Assembly (NCBI RefSeq): GCF_002979915.1
Contig: NZ_PCQA01000002.1
Span: 1 to 64,000, forward strand
Direction: 5' to 3'
Source of the DNA: Arthrobacter sp. MYb213
Lineage (GTDB): Bacteria; Actinomycetota; Actinomycetes; Actinomycetales; Micrococcaceae
DNA length: 64,000 nt
How positions within the stretch are numbered: the first letter of the stretch is position 1; each line of letters begins with the position of its first letter. Positions 34,936 to 43,798 of this stretch are shown in pieces. The translations under genes were made by a program, and so were the position numbers. The notes beneath the pieces are model-generated. The model worked only from the letters and a program-made list of their open reading frames with translations, did no database searches and was not told the DNA's origin.

Positions 34936-35538
34936 CGTTGCCCCTCATAGTTCCTTAGCCCTCCTAGGACTGGCATTCCTGTTAGATGACAGTTGTCGCA
35001 CCACGGTACTCAATGAGCGAGGAGTTTGCGTCCAAGGTACTTTTTGATGCTGCTGGAGGGAAGTTCGAAGAAGCTAAAAATGCTTCAAGGCCGCGCTGAT
35101 TGCCATCACCCAGAGGTCTCTGCCGCTTCGACAAGGTAATCAACGAACTACCTCATGAACTCCAACGTCGTCTAGGACAACGATCCGTCGAAGCACACCG
35201 GCGCCCGTTCTTTTCGGATCCACAGCTGAGCATGCCTGCTCCCAAGCAAGCGAGCCAACAGGACTACCCGGCTAGAGCATTCACATTTTCTTTCTGAGAA
35301 TTGTTGGAGACTATAAGGCACGGGCATCTTAGGCCTGTACCCAAACGCTTTGGACCGGTATCACGGGCGACAAACAGGAGCGACAAATCCAGCACGTACT
35401 GCGTACTCGCTGTGCGCAGGAAACCGCCTACAAGCAAGGATTGCTCCGGAGATCCGGCCCGTATCCCAAACGCTTTCGACACCGGCGCTCCGCTTTGCGA
35501 AGCAGAACTATGGAACATCAAAACCTCACGCAGGTCAT
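34936..35538. other. Gene-poor segment with degraded sequence
   Basis: About 600 bp without a credible gene. An ATG at 34987 opens 37 codons (MTVVAPRYSMSEEF ...) that end in TGA at 35098; the following 200 bp are open in other frames, as in a frameshifted relic, but no family is recognised. A 12-nt motif (CCCAAACGCTTT) occurs twice, near 35340 and 35465, within longer similar stretches. Confidence 0.5.
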
Positions 35539-35585
35539 GAAAAAACGCCTCGGAGAAGTAAAATTATTTCGCTGCTCCGAGGCGT
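35539..35585 (-). terminator. Rho-independent terminator of the iscS-mnmA operon
   Basis: An 11-bp perfect stem (35545-35555 and 35575-35585) with a 19-nt loop, followed on the minus strand by GTTTTTTC. It begins 17 bp past the mnmA stop. Confidence 0.85.
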
Positions 35586-35601
35586 CTATTCTTACTAAAA
35601 C

Positions 35602-36735
35602 CTAGCTAACCTTGCTCGAATCCCATGAGGTAGAGCGTGCTTTGTCGATGGTGGCCTGGCCCAGCACACGAGTACCTTGGTAAACCACCATGGTTTGTCC
35701 AGGTGCCACTCCACGCATGCCTTCGGGCAGCTGGACTACCAAGACGTCAGATCCTTCGCTACGCTCCATATGTGCCTTGGCATCCACCGGATCGCCATGG
35801 GCGCGAACCTGCACCATGCAATCAAATTCTTCGCCAGTGATGATCTCCGGAATCGGAACCCCGGCCCAGGAAATACGAATACCGCGCAGCTCGTCAACGG
35901 AGAGTAAAGCCTCTGGCCCTACGATCACCTTGTTGTCCTTGGGACGGATTTCCAGCACAAAACGAGGCTTGCCATCAGCTGCTGGCCGGCCCAAGCGAAG
36001 CCCCTTACGCTGACCAACGGTGAAGGCTTGCGCGCCACCGTGTTCACCCAGCTGGTTTCCGTCTTGATCAACGATCTCGCCTGGCTTCATGTCGATACGC
36101 TCGGCCAACCAGCCGCGGGTATCACCATCAGGAATGAAACAAATATCGTAGCTGTCTGGCTTATTCGCCACAGTCAGACCGCGAGCGGCCGCCTCGGCAC
36201 GAACTTCGGCCTTCGAAGGCGTTTCAGCCAGCGGGAACATGCAATGATCTAACTGCTCATGGGTGAGCACACCAAGTACGTAGGACTGGTCCTTGGCCCA
36301 ATCGGCGGCGCGGTGCAATTCCGGGTTGCCTTCCGTATCGCGCAAGACCTTGGCATAGTGACCGGTGCATACCGCGTCAAAGCCTAAGGCGAGTGCCTTT
36401 TCCAGCAGTGCGGCAAACTTGATCTTCTCGTTACACCGCATACAAGGGTTTGGCGTGCGGCCGGCTTCATACTCATCAACGAAGTCCTGGACTACGTCTT
36501 CGGCAAAACGATCCGAAAAGTCCCAAACGTAGTAAGGGATCCCTAGTTTGTCGCAGGCACGCCATGCGTCATTGGAGTCCTCCAACGTGCAACAGCCACG
36601 TGAGCCGGTGCGCAAAGTTCCGGGCATGCGAGAGAGCGCTAGGTGGACGCCAACCACGTCGTGACCGGCTTCAACCGCACGTGCTGCGGCTACCGCCGAA
36701 TCGACGCCACCGGACATCGCTGCTAGTACCTTCAT
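35602..36735 (-). CDS. mnmA: tRNA-specific 2-thiouridylase MnmA
   Basis: A 377-residue enzyme that puts sulfur on U34 of tRNA-Lys, -Glu and -Gln. The PP-loop SGGVDS at 8-13 binds ATP for adenylation. The catalytic pair is Cys98 (NPCMRC) and Cys199 (DICFIPDG), matching the usual spacing in the family, and the tRNA-binding and beta-barrel domains follow. It overlaps the cysteine desulfurase gene by 4 bp, so the sulfur donor and user are made together, as in Rv3024c/Rv3025c. It is the last gene before a strong terminator. Confidence 0.97.
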   Translation of the reverse strand: MKVLAAMSGGVDSAVAAARAVEAGHDVVGVHLALSRMPGTLRTGSRGCCTLEDSNDAWRACDKLGIPYYVWDFSDRFAEDVVQDFVDEYEAGRTPNPCMRCNEKIKFAALLEKALALGFDAVCTGHYAKVLRDTEGNPELHRAADWAKDQSYVLGVLTHEQLDHCMFPLAETPSKAEVRAEAAARGLTVANKPDSYDICFIPDGDTRGWLAERIDMKPGEIVDQDGNQLGEHGGAQAFTVGQRKGLRLGRPAADGKPRFVLEIRPKDNKVIVGPEALLSVDELRGIRISWAGVPIPEIITGEEFDCMVQVRAHGDPVDAKAHMERSEGSDVLVVQLPEGMRGVAPGQTMVVYQGTRVLGQATIDKARSTSWDSSKVS

Positions 36736-37967
36736 CTTGTAAAACCCGTCCCTGCTGTGTGAATACTGCTTTCGTCTGCCGCCATACCGGCTTTCTTAGC
36801 CCGTTGATAGGCATCTGGCAGAGCTTCTAAAAGTATGTCAACGTCTTCATGCGTTGTTCTATGCCCCAAAGTGAAGCGTTGCACACTTCGGGCACTGCGC
36901 GCATCCCGGCCCATGGCCACCAAGACGTGCGATGGTTGCGGTACTCCTGCGGTACAGGCAGAACCGGTGGATGAAGCAATTCCCACCATGTCTAAGAGAA
37001 ATAGCAAGGAATCGCCCTCGCACTCGGGAAAAGTGAAATGCAGATTTCCTGGAAGTCGCAGACCTGCATTGTCTTCATCTCGTGGGCCATTGAGCACCGC
37101 GTCGGGAACAAGCCGGGTAATATTTTGGACCGCATATTCGCGAAGCTCGCTCAATCGCGCGCTTTCTGCCACCAACGTCTCATGAACCGCAGTAGCGGCC
37201 GCAGCAAACCCAGCCGCGGCCACGGCGTTCAACGTTCCTGAACGGAGTTTCCGTTCATGTCCGCCACCGTGCTGGATCGGCATCAGTACTACATCACGGC
37301 GCACAAAGAGCGCTCCGATTCCTACCGGACCACCAATTTTATGGGCGCTCACCGCCATGGTTGCCAAACCACTGGTAGCAAAATTTGTGGGTACGGAGTC
37401 AAAAGCCTGCACCGCGTCGCTATGCACTGGGATGCCATATTTTGCGGCCAGCGCGGTGAAAGCAACTACCGGTTGGATAGCACCTACCTCGTTGTTGGCC
37501 CACATGATGGTCCCCAGAGCGATTCGCTCATGGTGTTCCTCGATTAGCTCCTTCGCCGCTTGCAGATCAAGCACCCCATCGGCATCCACCGGCATCCATA
37601 AAGCCGTGGCATCTTCATGAGCTTCTAGCCATGAGACGGTATCGAGCACTGCGTGATGTTCGATTCCGGCAACCAGGATGCTGCGTGCTAGCGGATTCTT
37701 CGCAGTCCTGTTCCAGAACAGGCCTTTGAGCGCCAAGTTATCCGATTCGGTTCCACCGGAGGTGAAGATCAGTTCTGTGGGGTGTGCACCGGCAACCTTC
37801 GCGATGGCAGTGCGAGCCTCGTCTACTACACGGTTAGCCCGGCGACCGGCCCCATGAAGCGAGGAGGGGTTGCCGGTTTGCGAAAATTGCTCGGTCATAG
37901 CCGACAACGCCGCTGGGTTCAGGTCGGTAGTTGCCGCGTGATCTAGGTATACCGCGGAGTTGTTCAT
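36732..37967 (-). CDS. iscS: Cysteine desulfurase (IscS/NifS class)
   Basis: A 411-residue PLP enzyme that strips sulfur from cysteine and passes it on as a persulfide. YLDHAATT opens the chain, HAVLD (about 105-109) holds the His that stacks on PLP, the Schiff-base Lys is 210 (VSAHKIGGP), and the persulfide Cys is 338 ([10 protein letters not shown]), in the IscS-type long loop. It is coupled to mnmA by a 4-bp overlap, so U34 thiolation is the likely main use; iron-sulfur assembly may use a SUF system elsewhere. TACCAT lies 7 nt before the ATG, and no SD is seen. Confidence 0.96.
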   Translation of the reverse strand: MNNSAVYLDHAATTDLNPAALSAMTEQFSQTGNPSSLHGAGRRANRVVDEARTAIAKVAGAHPTELIFTSGGTESDNLALKGLFWNRTAKNPLARSILVAGIEHHAVLDTVSWLEAHEDATALWMPVDADGVLDLQAAKELIEEHHERIALGTIMWANNEVGAIQPVVAFTALAAKYGIPVHSDAVQAFDSVPTNFATSGLATMAVSAHKIGGPVGIGALFVRRDVVLMPIQHGGGHERKLRSGTLNAVAAAGFAAAATAVHETLVAESARLSELREYAVQNITRLVPDAVLNGPRDEDNAGLRLPGNLHFTFPECEGDSLLFLLDMVGIASSTGSACTAGVPQPSHVLVAMGRDARSARSVQRFTLGHRTTHEDVDILLEALPDAYQRAKKAGMAADESSIHTAGTGFTR

Positions 37968-37974
37968 CGTTTTA

Positions 37975-37980
37975 ATGGTA
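37975..37980 (-). promoter_or_regulatory. Possible leaderless -10 box for iscS
   Basis: TACCAT on the minus strand ends 7 nt before the iscS ATG at 37967. It lies only 15 bp past the stop of the upstream gene, so it may be an internal promoter or chance. Confidence 0.3.
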
Positions 37981-37994
37981 CGAGCTTTCCCTAC

Positions 37995-38801
37995 CTAGTT
38001 TGAATGGCCAATGCGTGTGAATTGCCCGACTTCAATGGCTTCCAATGCAGGGTCTTGCAAAATAGCTTCAATAAGTTGAGCCGACCCACCGATCAGTGTG
38101 CAGTCGTCATAGGGCTCGGTGGAAAGCATCCAGCTGTGGTCTTGCGGAAAAGCCAAGGATGGGCGCTGACGCTGCTCGCCATCTGCCGTTGTGGCCCACA
38201 CCGGGTTAGCCAGAAATTCGACGTCTACTTCGAAAAGTCGATAATTTCGGTAGCCTCCACCAAGTTCTAATGCGGGAGTTGCCAAAACGTCTGTTGCAAA
38301 CGCTGGACGTTGAGCCTCGGCGAGCGCCGCAGCTTCGGCGGCCCGGTTCTCTTCTTCGCTGAGCTCTAGGTCATCCTCATAATCAATCTGGATACGTTCC
38401 CCACCCTCGATAAAGGCATAACCACTCCACAACCCAGCGACAAAGTGATCTTTGGTGTTGGTGGCGCTCAGGATCTTGACCAGTGCCTGCCACTGTTCAA
38501 CAGGTAGTTCGTCAACCGGCAGGTCAGTTTCTTCCCAAGCATCTTCGGTGGCTGGATTGCCCTGGGCATCCCAACCGGCAATGGTTTCAAAGAGATCTGC
38601 GGCGGTGAAAATGTGGCCGCGACTATTGGCAACAGTCCCCCAGCGCACTGCCTGATCATCTTCGTCATAGGCCGGATGGAGGATCCGCGCGTATCGTTCA
38701 TAGCCGACCGGGATCTGTGCGACTACTGTCAATGGATCGGCGGTGGCGCAGGAATCAACGATCCATTGACCCTGAGTGGCTGAGACATGGGAAAACTGCA
38801 T
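37995..38801 (-). CDS. Conserved hypothetical acidic protein
   Basis: A 268-residue, strongly acidic, soluble protein with no signal peptide or membrane segment. A Glu/Ala-rich middle stretch (about 147-166) separates two more compact halves. The N-terminal half contains VGYERYARILHPAYD, a pattern seen in many actinobacterial proteins of unknown function. The C-terminal half ends in LIGGSAQLIEAILQDPALEAIEV. I recognise no active site. It starts 27 bp before iscS and could be in its operon. TAAGCT lies 6 nt before the ATG. Confidence 0.68.
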   Translation of the reverse strand: MQFSHVSATQGQWIVDSCATADPLTVVAQIPVGYERYARILHPAYDEDDQAVRWGTVANSRGHIFTAADLFETIAGWDAQGNPATEDAWEETDLPVDELPVEQWQALVKILSATNTKDHFVAGLWSGYAFIEGGERIQIDYEDDLELSEEENRAAEAAALAEAQRPAFATDVLATPALELGGGYRNYRLFEVDVEFLANPVWATTADGEQRQRPSLAFPQDHSWMLSTEPYDDCTLIGGSAQLIEAILQDPALEAIEVGQFTRIGHSN

Positions 38802-38807
38802 GTTACA

Positions 38808-38813
38808 AGCTTA
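38808..38813 (-). promoter_or_regulatory. Leaderless -10 box for the hypothetical gene at 37995-38801
   Basis: TAAGCT on the minus strand ends 6 nt before the ATG at 38801. No SD is present. It lies in the short divergent region shared with the folP-like gene. Confidence 0.45.
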
Positions 38814-38914
38814 ACCAGCAAAAGCTCATATCCCGCATCGGTGATGCGTCCAGTGATATGAATGGAGGAAGCACAGCTCAGCGGCGCGTCCGCGGATCGA
38901 GGGAGACCAGCTCA

Positions 38915-39841
38915 ATGTTTATGCCCGAACTCAAGGTTCCGGTTCACCACTTTTCGCGTCGAAGCATCAACTTTGCACGCGAAATCGCGGTGATGGCAGT
39001 GATCAACCGCACTCCTGATTCGTTCTATGATGCCGGATCTACCTTCGGTTTGGATGCGGCGGTGTCCTCAGCGTTGCAGGCTGTCCAGGCCGGTGCACAC
39101 TGGGTGGACATTGGTGGGGTGCCCTTCTCCCCCGGACCAGAATTACCTTGGCAAAAAGAAGCTGAGCGCATCGTCCCGGTGATTCGGGCTGTACGTGAGC
39201 ACAGTGATGTGGTGATTTCGGCCGACACCTTCTTACCAGAGGTTGCCCAAGCGGCCATCGATGCCGGAGCCGATGCCATCAACGACACCACGGGACTGGC
39301 TTATCCGCAGCTGGCCGAGGTAGTTGCGCGGAACAATGTTCATTTAGTGCTGACCCACTCCCTAGCCAAGCCACGCACCATCTACCCACACCCGCATTAC
39401 CAAGATGTTGTAGCGGAGGTACGCGATTACCTAGAACAAAAAGTGCAGTTGGCTTTGGACGCTGGCATCGATGCGTCAAAAATTATTATTGACCCGGGTC
39501 ATGATCTGAACAAGAACACTCGGCACACCTTGGATATCACCGCGAATTTCGAAGCGATTGCCGCGTTGGGCTATCCGGCGCTTGCGGCGGTTTCAAATAA
39601 GGACTTCATCGGTGAAACTCTTGACCTGCCAAAGCCTGAGCGGTTAGTCGGCTCAATGGTGGCGGCCACCATGTGCATTATGGGTGGGGCAAGAATTATT
39701 AGAATGCACAATATCGTCGAGTCGGTGCAGACGATTCGGCTGATCGAGGCGGCTCAAGGCTGGCGCGATCCTGCGTACCAAATTCACAATATGGGCGAGG
39801 TTAATCCACCGGCTCATCCAGAACGAGAAACCAGCAGATAG
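38915..39841 (+). CDS. Dihydropteroate synthase-like protein (FolP2 type)
   Basis: A 308-residue TIM-barrel protein of the DHPS family, which joins a pterin diphosphate to p-aminobenzoate. Motifs follow the family: VMAVINRTPDSFYD (pterin loop 1), INDTTGL, IIIDPGHDLNKN (pterin-binding strand), ALAAVSNKDF and IIRMHNIVESVQ. Several differ from canonical FolP1: standard loop 1 is VNVTPDSFSDGG and the usual signature is RVHDV, here RMHNI. In mycobacteria the second copy FolP2 (Rv1207) lacks DHPS activity in vitro, so this may be a variant enzyme. ATG 38915 has GAGGGAGA about 8 nt upstream; the open frame back to 38717 has no SD. The RibD-C reductase gene follows at once. Confidence 0.82.
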   Translation: MFMPELKVPVHHFSRRSINFAREIAVMAVINRTPDSFYDAGSTFGLDAAVSSALQAVQAGAHWVDIGGVPFSPGPELPWQKEAERIVPVIRAVREHSDVVISADTFLPEVAQAAIDAGADAINDTTGLAYPQLAEVVARNNVHLVLTHSLAKPRTIYPHPHYQDVVAEVRDYLEQKVQLALDAGIDASKIIIDPGHDLNKNTRHTLDITANFEAIAALGYPALAAVSNKDFIGETLDLPKPERLVGSMVAATMCIMGGARIIRMHNIVESVQTIRLIEAAQGWRDPAYQIHNMGEVNPPAHPERETSR

Positions 39842-39849
39842 GATCCCCC

Positions 39850-40587
39850 TTGCGTTCACTGCTTCCTGAGTCATTGCCCATCGTTGACGAAGCGCATCTC
39901 TTAGCGCGGTACGCCACATCGCAACGTCCGTTCATCCGGTTTAATTTCATCTCCAGCGTGGATGGAAGTGCGCAGCGTGAGGGACTATCTGGAGGTTTGG
40001 GTAGTCCCGGCGATAAACGCATCTTCGGTTTACTTCGTCGTTTAGCCGATGTCATTCTCGTCGGTGCCGGAACTGTACGTGCCGAAGGCTACGCAGGAGA
40101 TCTAGTCAGTGCCGAGGACATTGCATGGCGGCAAGCGCGTGGGATGTCGGCTCAACCGGTATTAGCCATCGTTTCCCATGGGCTCCATCTGAAACCGGAT
40201 AATGAAGTCTTTACGCTCAGCCCGGTGCCGGTATTGCTCTTTACCAGCGCAGAGATTACGCCGGAGCACCGTGCGCAATTCCCCGCACAGGTTGAAGTTA
40301 TTGAAGTTGCTGAAGTGAATGAAGGCTGCGACCCGCAACAAATCGTTGAAATCCTCACCTCTAGGGGACTTGAATTCATCCATGCCGAGGGTGGTCCGCA
40401 TTTGCTGGGCCAGTTCATCGCAGCAGACCGACTCGATTCGTTGTGCGTGAGTTTTTCCCCCATGGTGCTCGCCGGTTCCGGTCAAAGGATCGCCCATGGC
40501 CCACAGGAAGCGGTCCGGCACTTACGCTTACATTCGTTGTGTGAAGAAGATTCGATGCTCTTTAGCGACTATCGGCGCCGGGAATAA
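39850..40587 (+). CDS. RibD C-terminal-domain reductase (pyrimidine/dihydrofolate reductase family)
   Basis: A 245-residue NADPH-dependent reductase of the RibD-C fold. Landmarks are FNFISSVDGS at the N-terminus, ADVILVGAGTVRAEGY (cofactor loop), and IHAEGGPHLLGQF. The mycobacterial relative Rv2671 has weak dihydrofolate reductase activity and can stand in for DfrA, so its location 8 bp after a folP-like gene suggests folate rather than riboflavin metabolism; this is inference. The start is TTG at 39850 with AGGA 7 nt upstream. Its 3' end overlaps the convergent lipid-kinase gene by 26 bp. Confidence 0.82.
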   Translation: MRSLLPESLPIVDEAHLLARYATSQRPFIRFNFISSVDGSAQREGLSGGLGSPGDKRIFGLLRRLADVILVGAGTVRAEGYAGDLVSAEDIAWRQARGMSAQPVLAIVSHGLHLKPDNEVFTLSPVPVLLFTSAEITPEHRAQFPAQVEVIEVAEVNEGCDPQQIVEILTSRGLEFIHAEGGPHLLGQFIAADRLDSLCVSFSPMVLAGSGQRIAHGPQEAVRHLRLHSLCEEDSMLFSDYRRRE

Positions 40588-41488
40588 GCAAGAGCGCATG
40601 ATGTAGCACCGAGAGTTCAAAATCTCCGTGCCCAAGAAGCTCGCCATCCGCATAGCTGGCTTCCGTAGTTTGCACGTTGACCTGTGAGCTGCGAGCAATT
40701 TCTCGGTACGGATGCTTTCTGCCGCTGAGGATATGTCCTACGTAGGGCAACACCTTATGTAATCGGTTTCCGCTCACCAAGGAGATATCCGCTAGCCCAT
40801 CGGTGTAATCCGCTTGGGGGAACAAGGTGATCCCACCACCTACCGAGCGAATATTGGCAATGCTGGCTGCATAAATTTGCCCTCGGAAGTCGAATTCTTC
40901 GCTGTGCACCACGGTCCGGTGAGGTTGCAACTTCGGTAGGCTGAGCACCAGTCCGACCAGATAACGCAGGGCACCAAGACTTCGCGGCAATTCATTGGCT
41001 CGTCCATTTACCAAGCCTTCAAAGCCCCACGACACGGCACCGATGGCAAGCTTGGTCTGCGAATCTTGGTTGGCATATTTCAGTTCAAGCAAATCTACTG
41101 GCCTTGCTTCGATTCCTCCGGTCAGGAAACGAACAACGTCCTGTAGCGTTTGCTCGACCGTCCGGGCCGAGGACATTCTCCAGGTGTCGTTTCCGCTGCC
41201 GGCTGGCACGATCCCCATGGGAGTGCGTGTTCGGGCCAGATGCTTGATCACATGGTGGATCAGTCCATCCCCGCCGATAACGACTACGGCGTCGGCTTGG
41301 CCGAGCGCTTCTCCAAGCGCACTGCCCGAAATCTTCGAAGTATCTAACCTTCGCGGACGCAATCCCATGGAGAAAAGCAGTATTTCAAGTTCGGTGACGC
41401 GACGCGCGCCCAGCCCCTTACCTGAATTGGGATGAAAGACGAGGTGGATACGCTGATATTCAGCCGGTGGGACCATAAGAATAGACAA
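40562..41488 (-). CDS. Diacylglycerol/lipid kinase family protein
   Basis: A 308-residue protein of the DAGK catalytic-domain family (YegS/BmrU type), probably phosphorylating a membrane lipid or sphingoid-like alcohol. HLVFHPNSGKG opens the domain, the nucleotide loop reads VVIGGDGLIHHV (most members have GGDGT), and MGIVPAGSGNDTWRM follows. The C-terminal beta-sandwich begins near residue 160. The start is uncertain: TTG 41488 or ATG 41476 (four codons later), neither with an SD; TATTGT lies 8 nt before the ATG. It overlaps the reductase gene tail to tail. Confidence 0.85.
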   Translation of the reverse strand: MSILMVPPAEYQRIHLVFHPNSGKGLGARRVTELEILLFSMGLRPRRLDTSKISGSALGEALGQADAVVVIGGDGLIHHVIKHLARTRTPMGIVPAGSGNDTWRMSSARTVEQTLQDVVRFLTGGIEARPVDLLELKYANQDSQTKLAIGAVSWGFEGLVNGRANELPRSLGALRYLVGLVLSLPKLQPHRTVVHSEEFDFRGQIYAASIANIRSVGGGITLFPQADYTDGLADISLVSGNRLHKVLPYVGHILSGRKHPYREIARSSQVNVQTTEASYADGELLGHGDFELSVLHHALLLIPGADSR

Positions 41489-41615
41489 TACCCAGCAAAC
41501 ATCATGGTGCGAAAAAGCTGACTACTATTAGTGGAAGCTAAAATGTTCTAATGGGGTTTTGATCCAATGACATCGGTCGTGGAAAACACCCCATTTGAGA
41601 GGAAATATCCGCATC

Positions 41616-42515
41616 ATGAGTTCGCCAAGCCCCTACGAAATTCTTGGCGTGCCTCAGAGTGCAAGCCTTGAAGATATCAAGATCGCGTATCGCAAAGCGG
41701 CTCGTGCTTCTCACCCCGACTTAGGTGGCAGTGAGGAGCAATTCAAAACGGTCCAGCAGGCCTATCAGATCCTTTCAGATGAACATGGCAATGCTAAGTT
41801 TGAAAAGTCTTTTCAGGCTCCTGGTCAAGCGCCACGGGCAGGTACCTCCTCACGTGCCTATGATGAGAAACTTCGTACCTCTCCTCAGCATCCCAAGGCG
41901 CAGTTGGCAACTGAGTATGAACCACGGATCGATGATGCTTCGTTTACATTGCTCGATAGGGCTCGCTCAATCCAACGAGTGCATGGTGAACCGCGTAAGC
42001 GAGGATTGTTTAGTTCACGGTCGCGGATGTCTCGGGAGACGCACACCATCAACTTGCTGACCAAAAACGTACTCAACATTCTTCCCGCTGCACGTTTAGT
42101 CAACGGACTCAACGCCCCGGGTGGTGGACACTTCGACCACGTGTTGGTTGCCGGCTATCGCATGGCGGTGCTCAATACGATGACTCTGCCTGAAGGCTAC
42201 TACTCGTTTGATGGCAACGTCTTACGCCATGGAAATAAGATGACGCAGCCGCCGGCATTGAACATCACCGGCATGCAGCGCTCCTTCATGCAGATGAACG
42301 TCGTGGCTTTTACTTTGGTACTTGCTGGCAACGGAAACCCGCATGAGCCGGTCATTGAATATCACCGCCGGGCAGATCCTACGTTATCCTCCAGTCCGAA
42401 CGTGTTGAACGCTGCTGGACTGATTCGTGAGTTGAAACTTTTCCTCGGTTCGGGCCCTTCACCGAACATTGTTGATCGTCCGGTACTTGCTCGACTCCTC
42501 GACAGAATGTACTGA
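41616..42515 (+). CDS. J-domain protein
   Basis: A 299-residue protein with an N-terminal J domain (PYEILGVPQSASLEDIKIAY ... HPD near residues 34-36) that should stimulate a DnaK-type chaperone. No Gly/Phe or zinc-finger region of classical DnaJ follows. The rest (about 95-299) is unfamiliar; it contains a basic stretch (KRGLFSSRSRMSR) and a conserved-looking hydrophobic C-terminal segment (NVLNAAGLIRELKLFLGSGP). I choose ATG 41616; the GAGAGGA lies about 12 nt upstream, slightly far. An upstream TTG at 41595 is in frame but has no SD. The client is unknown. Confidence 0.8.
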   Translation: MSSPSPYEILGVPQSASLEDIKIAYRKAARASHPDLGGSEEQFKTVQQAYQILSDEHGNAKFEKSFQAPGQAPRAGTSSRAYDEKLRTSPQHPKAQLATEYEPRIDDASFTLLDRARSIQRVHGEPRKRGLFSSRSRMSRETHTINLLTKNVLNILPAARLVNGLNAPGGGHFDHVLVAGYRMAVLNTMTLPEGYYSFDGNVLRHGNKMTQPPALNITGMQRSFMQMNVVAFTLVLAGNGNPHEPVIEYHRRADPTLSSSPNVLNAAGLIRELKLFLGSGPSPNIVDRPVLARLLDRMY

Positions 42516-42540
42516 TACCAGTTTTCCGGCACTTAGAGCT

Positions 42541-42546
42541 TAAACT
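42541..42546 (+). promoter_or_regulatory. Leaderless -10 box for trmL
   Basis: TAAACT ends 7 nt before the GTG start codon at 42554, with no SD between them. Confidence 0.5.
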
Positions 42547-42553
42547 GGTTGAT

Positions 42554-43015
42554 GTGTTCCGTATTCTTTTTAATGCTCCCGAAATTCCTGGCAACTCCGG
42601 TAATGCCATCCGTCTAGCTGCCATCACTGGCGCCGAGCTTCATTTGGTCAAGCCCCTAGGCTTCAACTTTGAAGATGCCAACCTCCGACGTGCCGGCTTG
42701 GACTATCATGATCTTGCGGTGGTTACCGTGCATGAAAATCTTGATGCGGCTTTTGAAGCCCTAGGTGAGGGCCGCGTTTTCGCATTCACCTCTGAGGGCA
42801 ACACAATGTACACAGATGTGGCATATGACCCCAGTGACATTCTCATGTTCGGCAAAGAATCAGTGGGACTCAGCGCCGAAGACAAGGCGCACCAGCGAGT
42901 GACTGACCTGGTTCGACTCCCTATGCTTCCCGGGCGACGATCATTGAACCTAGCCAATACTGCTTCCGTTGTTGCCTATGAAGCCTGGCGCCAACATGGG
43001 TTTGCCGGAGCTTAA
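42554..43015 (+). CDS. trmL: tRNA (cytidine/uridine(34)-2'-O)-methyltransferase
   Basis: A 153-residue SPOUT-class methyltransferase, normal size for TrmL. The opening FRILFNAPEIPGNSGNAIRLAA, then HLVKPLGFNFEDANLRRAGLDY and the trefoil-knot motif LPMLPGRRSLNLANTASVVAYEA are diagnostic. It uses AdoMet to methylate the wobble ribose of tRNA-Leu. The start is GTG at 42554; no ATG in frame fits. The -10 7 nt before it suggests a leaderless transcript. Confidence 0.93.
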   Translation: MFRILFNAPEIPGNSGNAIRLAAITGAELHLVKPLGFNFEDANLRRAGLDYHDLAVVTVHENLDAAFEALGEGRVFAFTSEGNTMYTDVAYDPSDILMFGKESVGLSAEDKAHQRVTDLVRLPMLPGRRSLNLANTASVVAYEAWRQHGFAGA

Positions 43016-43043
43016 AATACCAGCACCACCCGGTCTAGTACAC

Positions 43044-43075
43044 AGCTTTACCCAATCTTTATAAAGTAAGCTTTT
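43044..43075 (+). terminator. Weak hairpin after trmL
   Basis: AGCTTTAC (43044-43051) can pair with GTAAGCT (43066-43072) with one bulged base, followed by TTT. Weak, and could instead be part of the leader of the next gene. Confidence 0.3.
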
Positions 43076-43138
43076 GAGTATGTTCGCTTTGGCGCGCATG
43101 ACAAAAAGACCGACAACTTCTCGGGAGATTCCAAAACA

Positions 43139-43693
43139 ATGAACCGTAGCCCTTCGCAGCACAGCGACGAGCCTCAGGACGAAAATCTAGGTCTGGACCT
43201 GGTCAGTCAAGTGGCCCAGAGCTCCCGTGCCGAACGGCGCGTCCGGCCAAAACGCTGGATCTTTGCACTAATCGGTCTGATCATCGTAGTCGTCTTGGCG
43301 TTAGTAACGTTCTCCCTGCTCAATGGGGGAACCAAGGCTACTAAGGCCACCAAAGCTTCTGATGTTGTCAGCCAGACCGTTGATTTGCGCAGTGGCGGTC
43401 AAGCGACAATCAGCACTTCAAAGCAAGAGAACGCTTTGGGCGTTGAGCTGTCCTCGCTACCAGCACTTGATTCGTCAGAACAGTACGTGGTGTGGGCCAT
43501 TCTTGAAGAAGGTGGCATCAGCGTGGTAACCAAGACCACTGGTGAAGACGTCAAGGGTGGCTTGTCCCCCATCGATGATGTCGTCGCCGTACACATCACC
43601 GTAGAAGGCTCCGAAGTTCCAGCATCACCCTCGGAAGAAACCGAAGCCTCTGTTGATTTGCCGCTGAACCAAGCTGAACAGCCACAAGAGTAA
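43139..43693 (+). CDS. Membrane-anchored protein with an anti-sigma-K-like C-terminal domain
   Basis: A 184-residue protein with a short cytosolic N-terminus (about 1-40), one transmembrane segment (about 42-62, FALIGLIIVVVLALVTFSLL), a Thr/Lys-rich spacer and an external domain. The external part (about 95-160), with ELSSLPALDSSEQYVVWAILEEGG and VAVHITVEGSEVPASPS, closely follows the RskA C-terminal pattern (LPAL ... Y ... W ... VAVTVE ... P). The cytosolic region has no zinc-containing anti-sigma (ZAS) motif and is short, so sigma binding is doubtful. No sigma gene adjoins it. GGGAGA lies about 10 nt before the ATG. Assignment by pattern only. Confidence 0.65.
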   Translation: MNRSPSQHSDEPQDENLGLDLVSQVAQSSRAERRVRPKRWIFALIGLIIVVVLALVTFSLLNGGTKATKATKASDVVSQTVDLRSGGQATISTSKQENALGVELSSLPALDSSEQYVVWAILEEGGISVVTKTTGEDVKGGLSPIDDVVAVHITVEGSEVPASPSEETEASVDLPLNQAEQPQE

Positions 43694-43742
43694 CGATCTC
43701 TCGTTGAGTTACTGAGAGCTCATACAAAAGTTCAGACGATTA

Positions 43743-43774
43743 AGGCGCTGGTTCCCGAAACGGAACCAGCGCCT
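43743..43774. terminator. Bidirectional hairpin terminator
   Basis: A perfect 13-bp stem (43743-43755 and 43762-43774), 6-nt loop, between convergent genes. The U tracts are poor (CAATGTTT on the plus strand). Confidence 0.75.
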
Positions 43775-43798
43775 CAATGTTTAAACCGGCAATCTACC

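Noticed and set aside
35100-35297. 65-codon plus-strand open frame in the gene-poor region
   Set aside because: No SD and no family; codon use unlike neighbours. Kept only as part of the possible relic segment.
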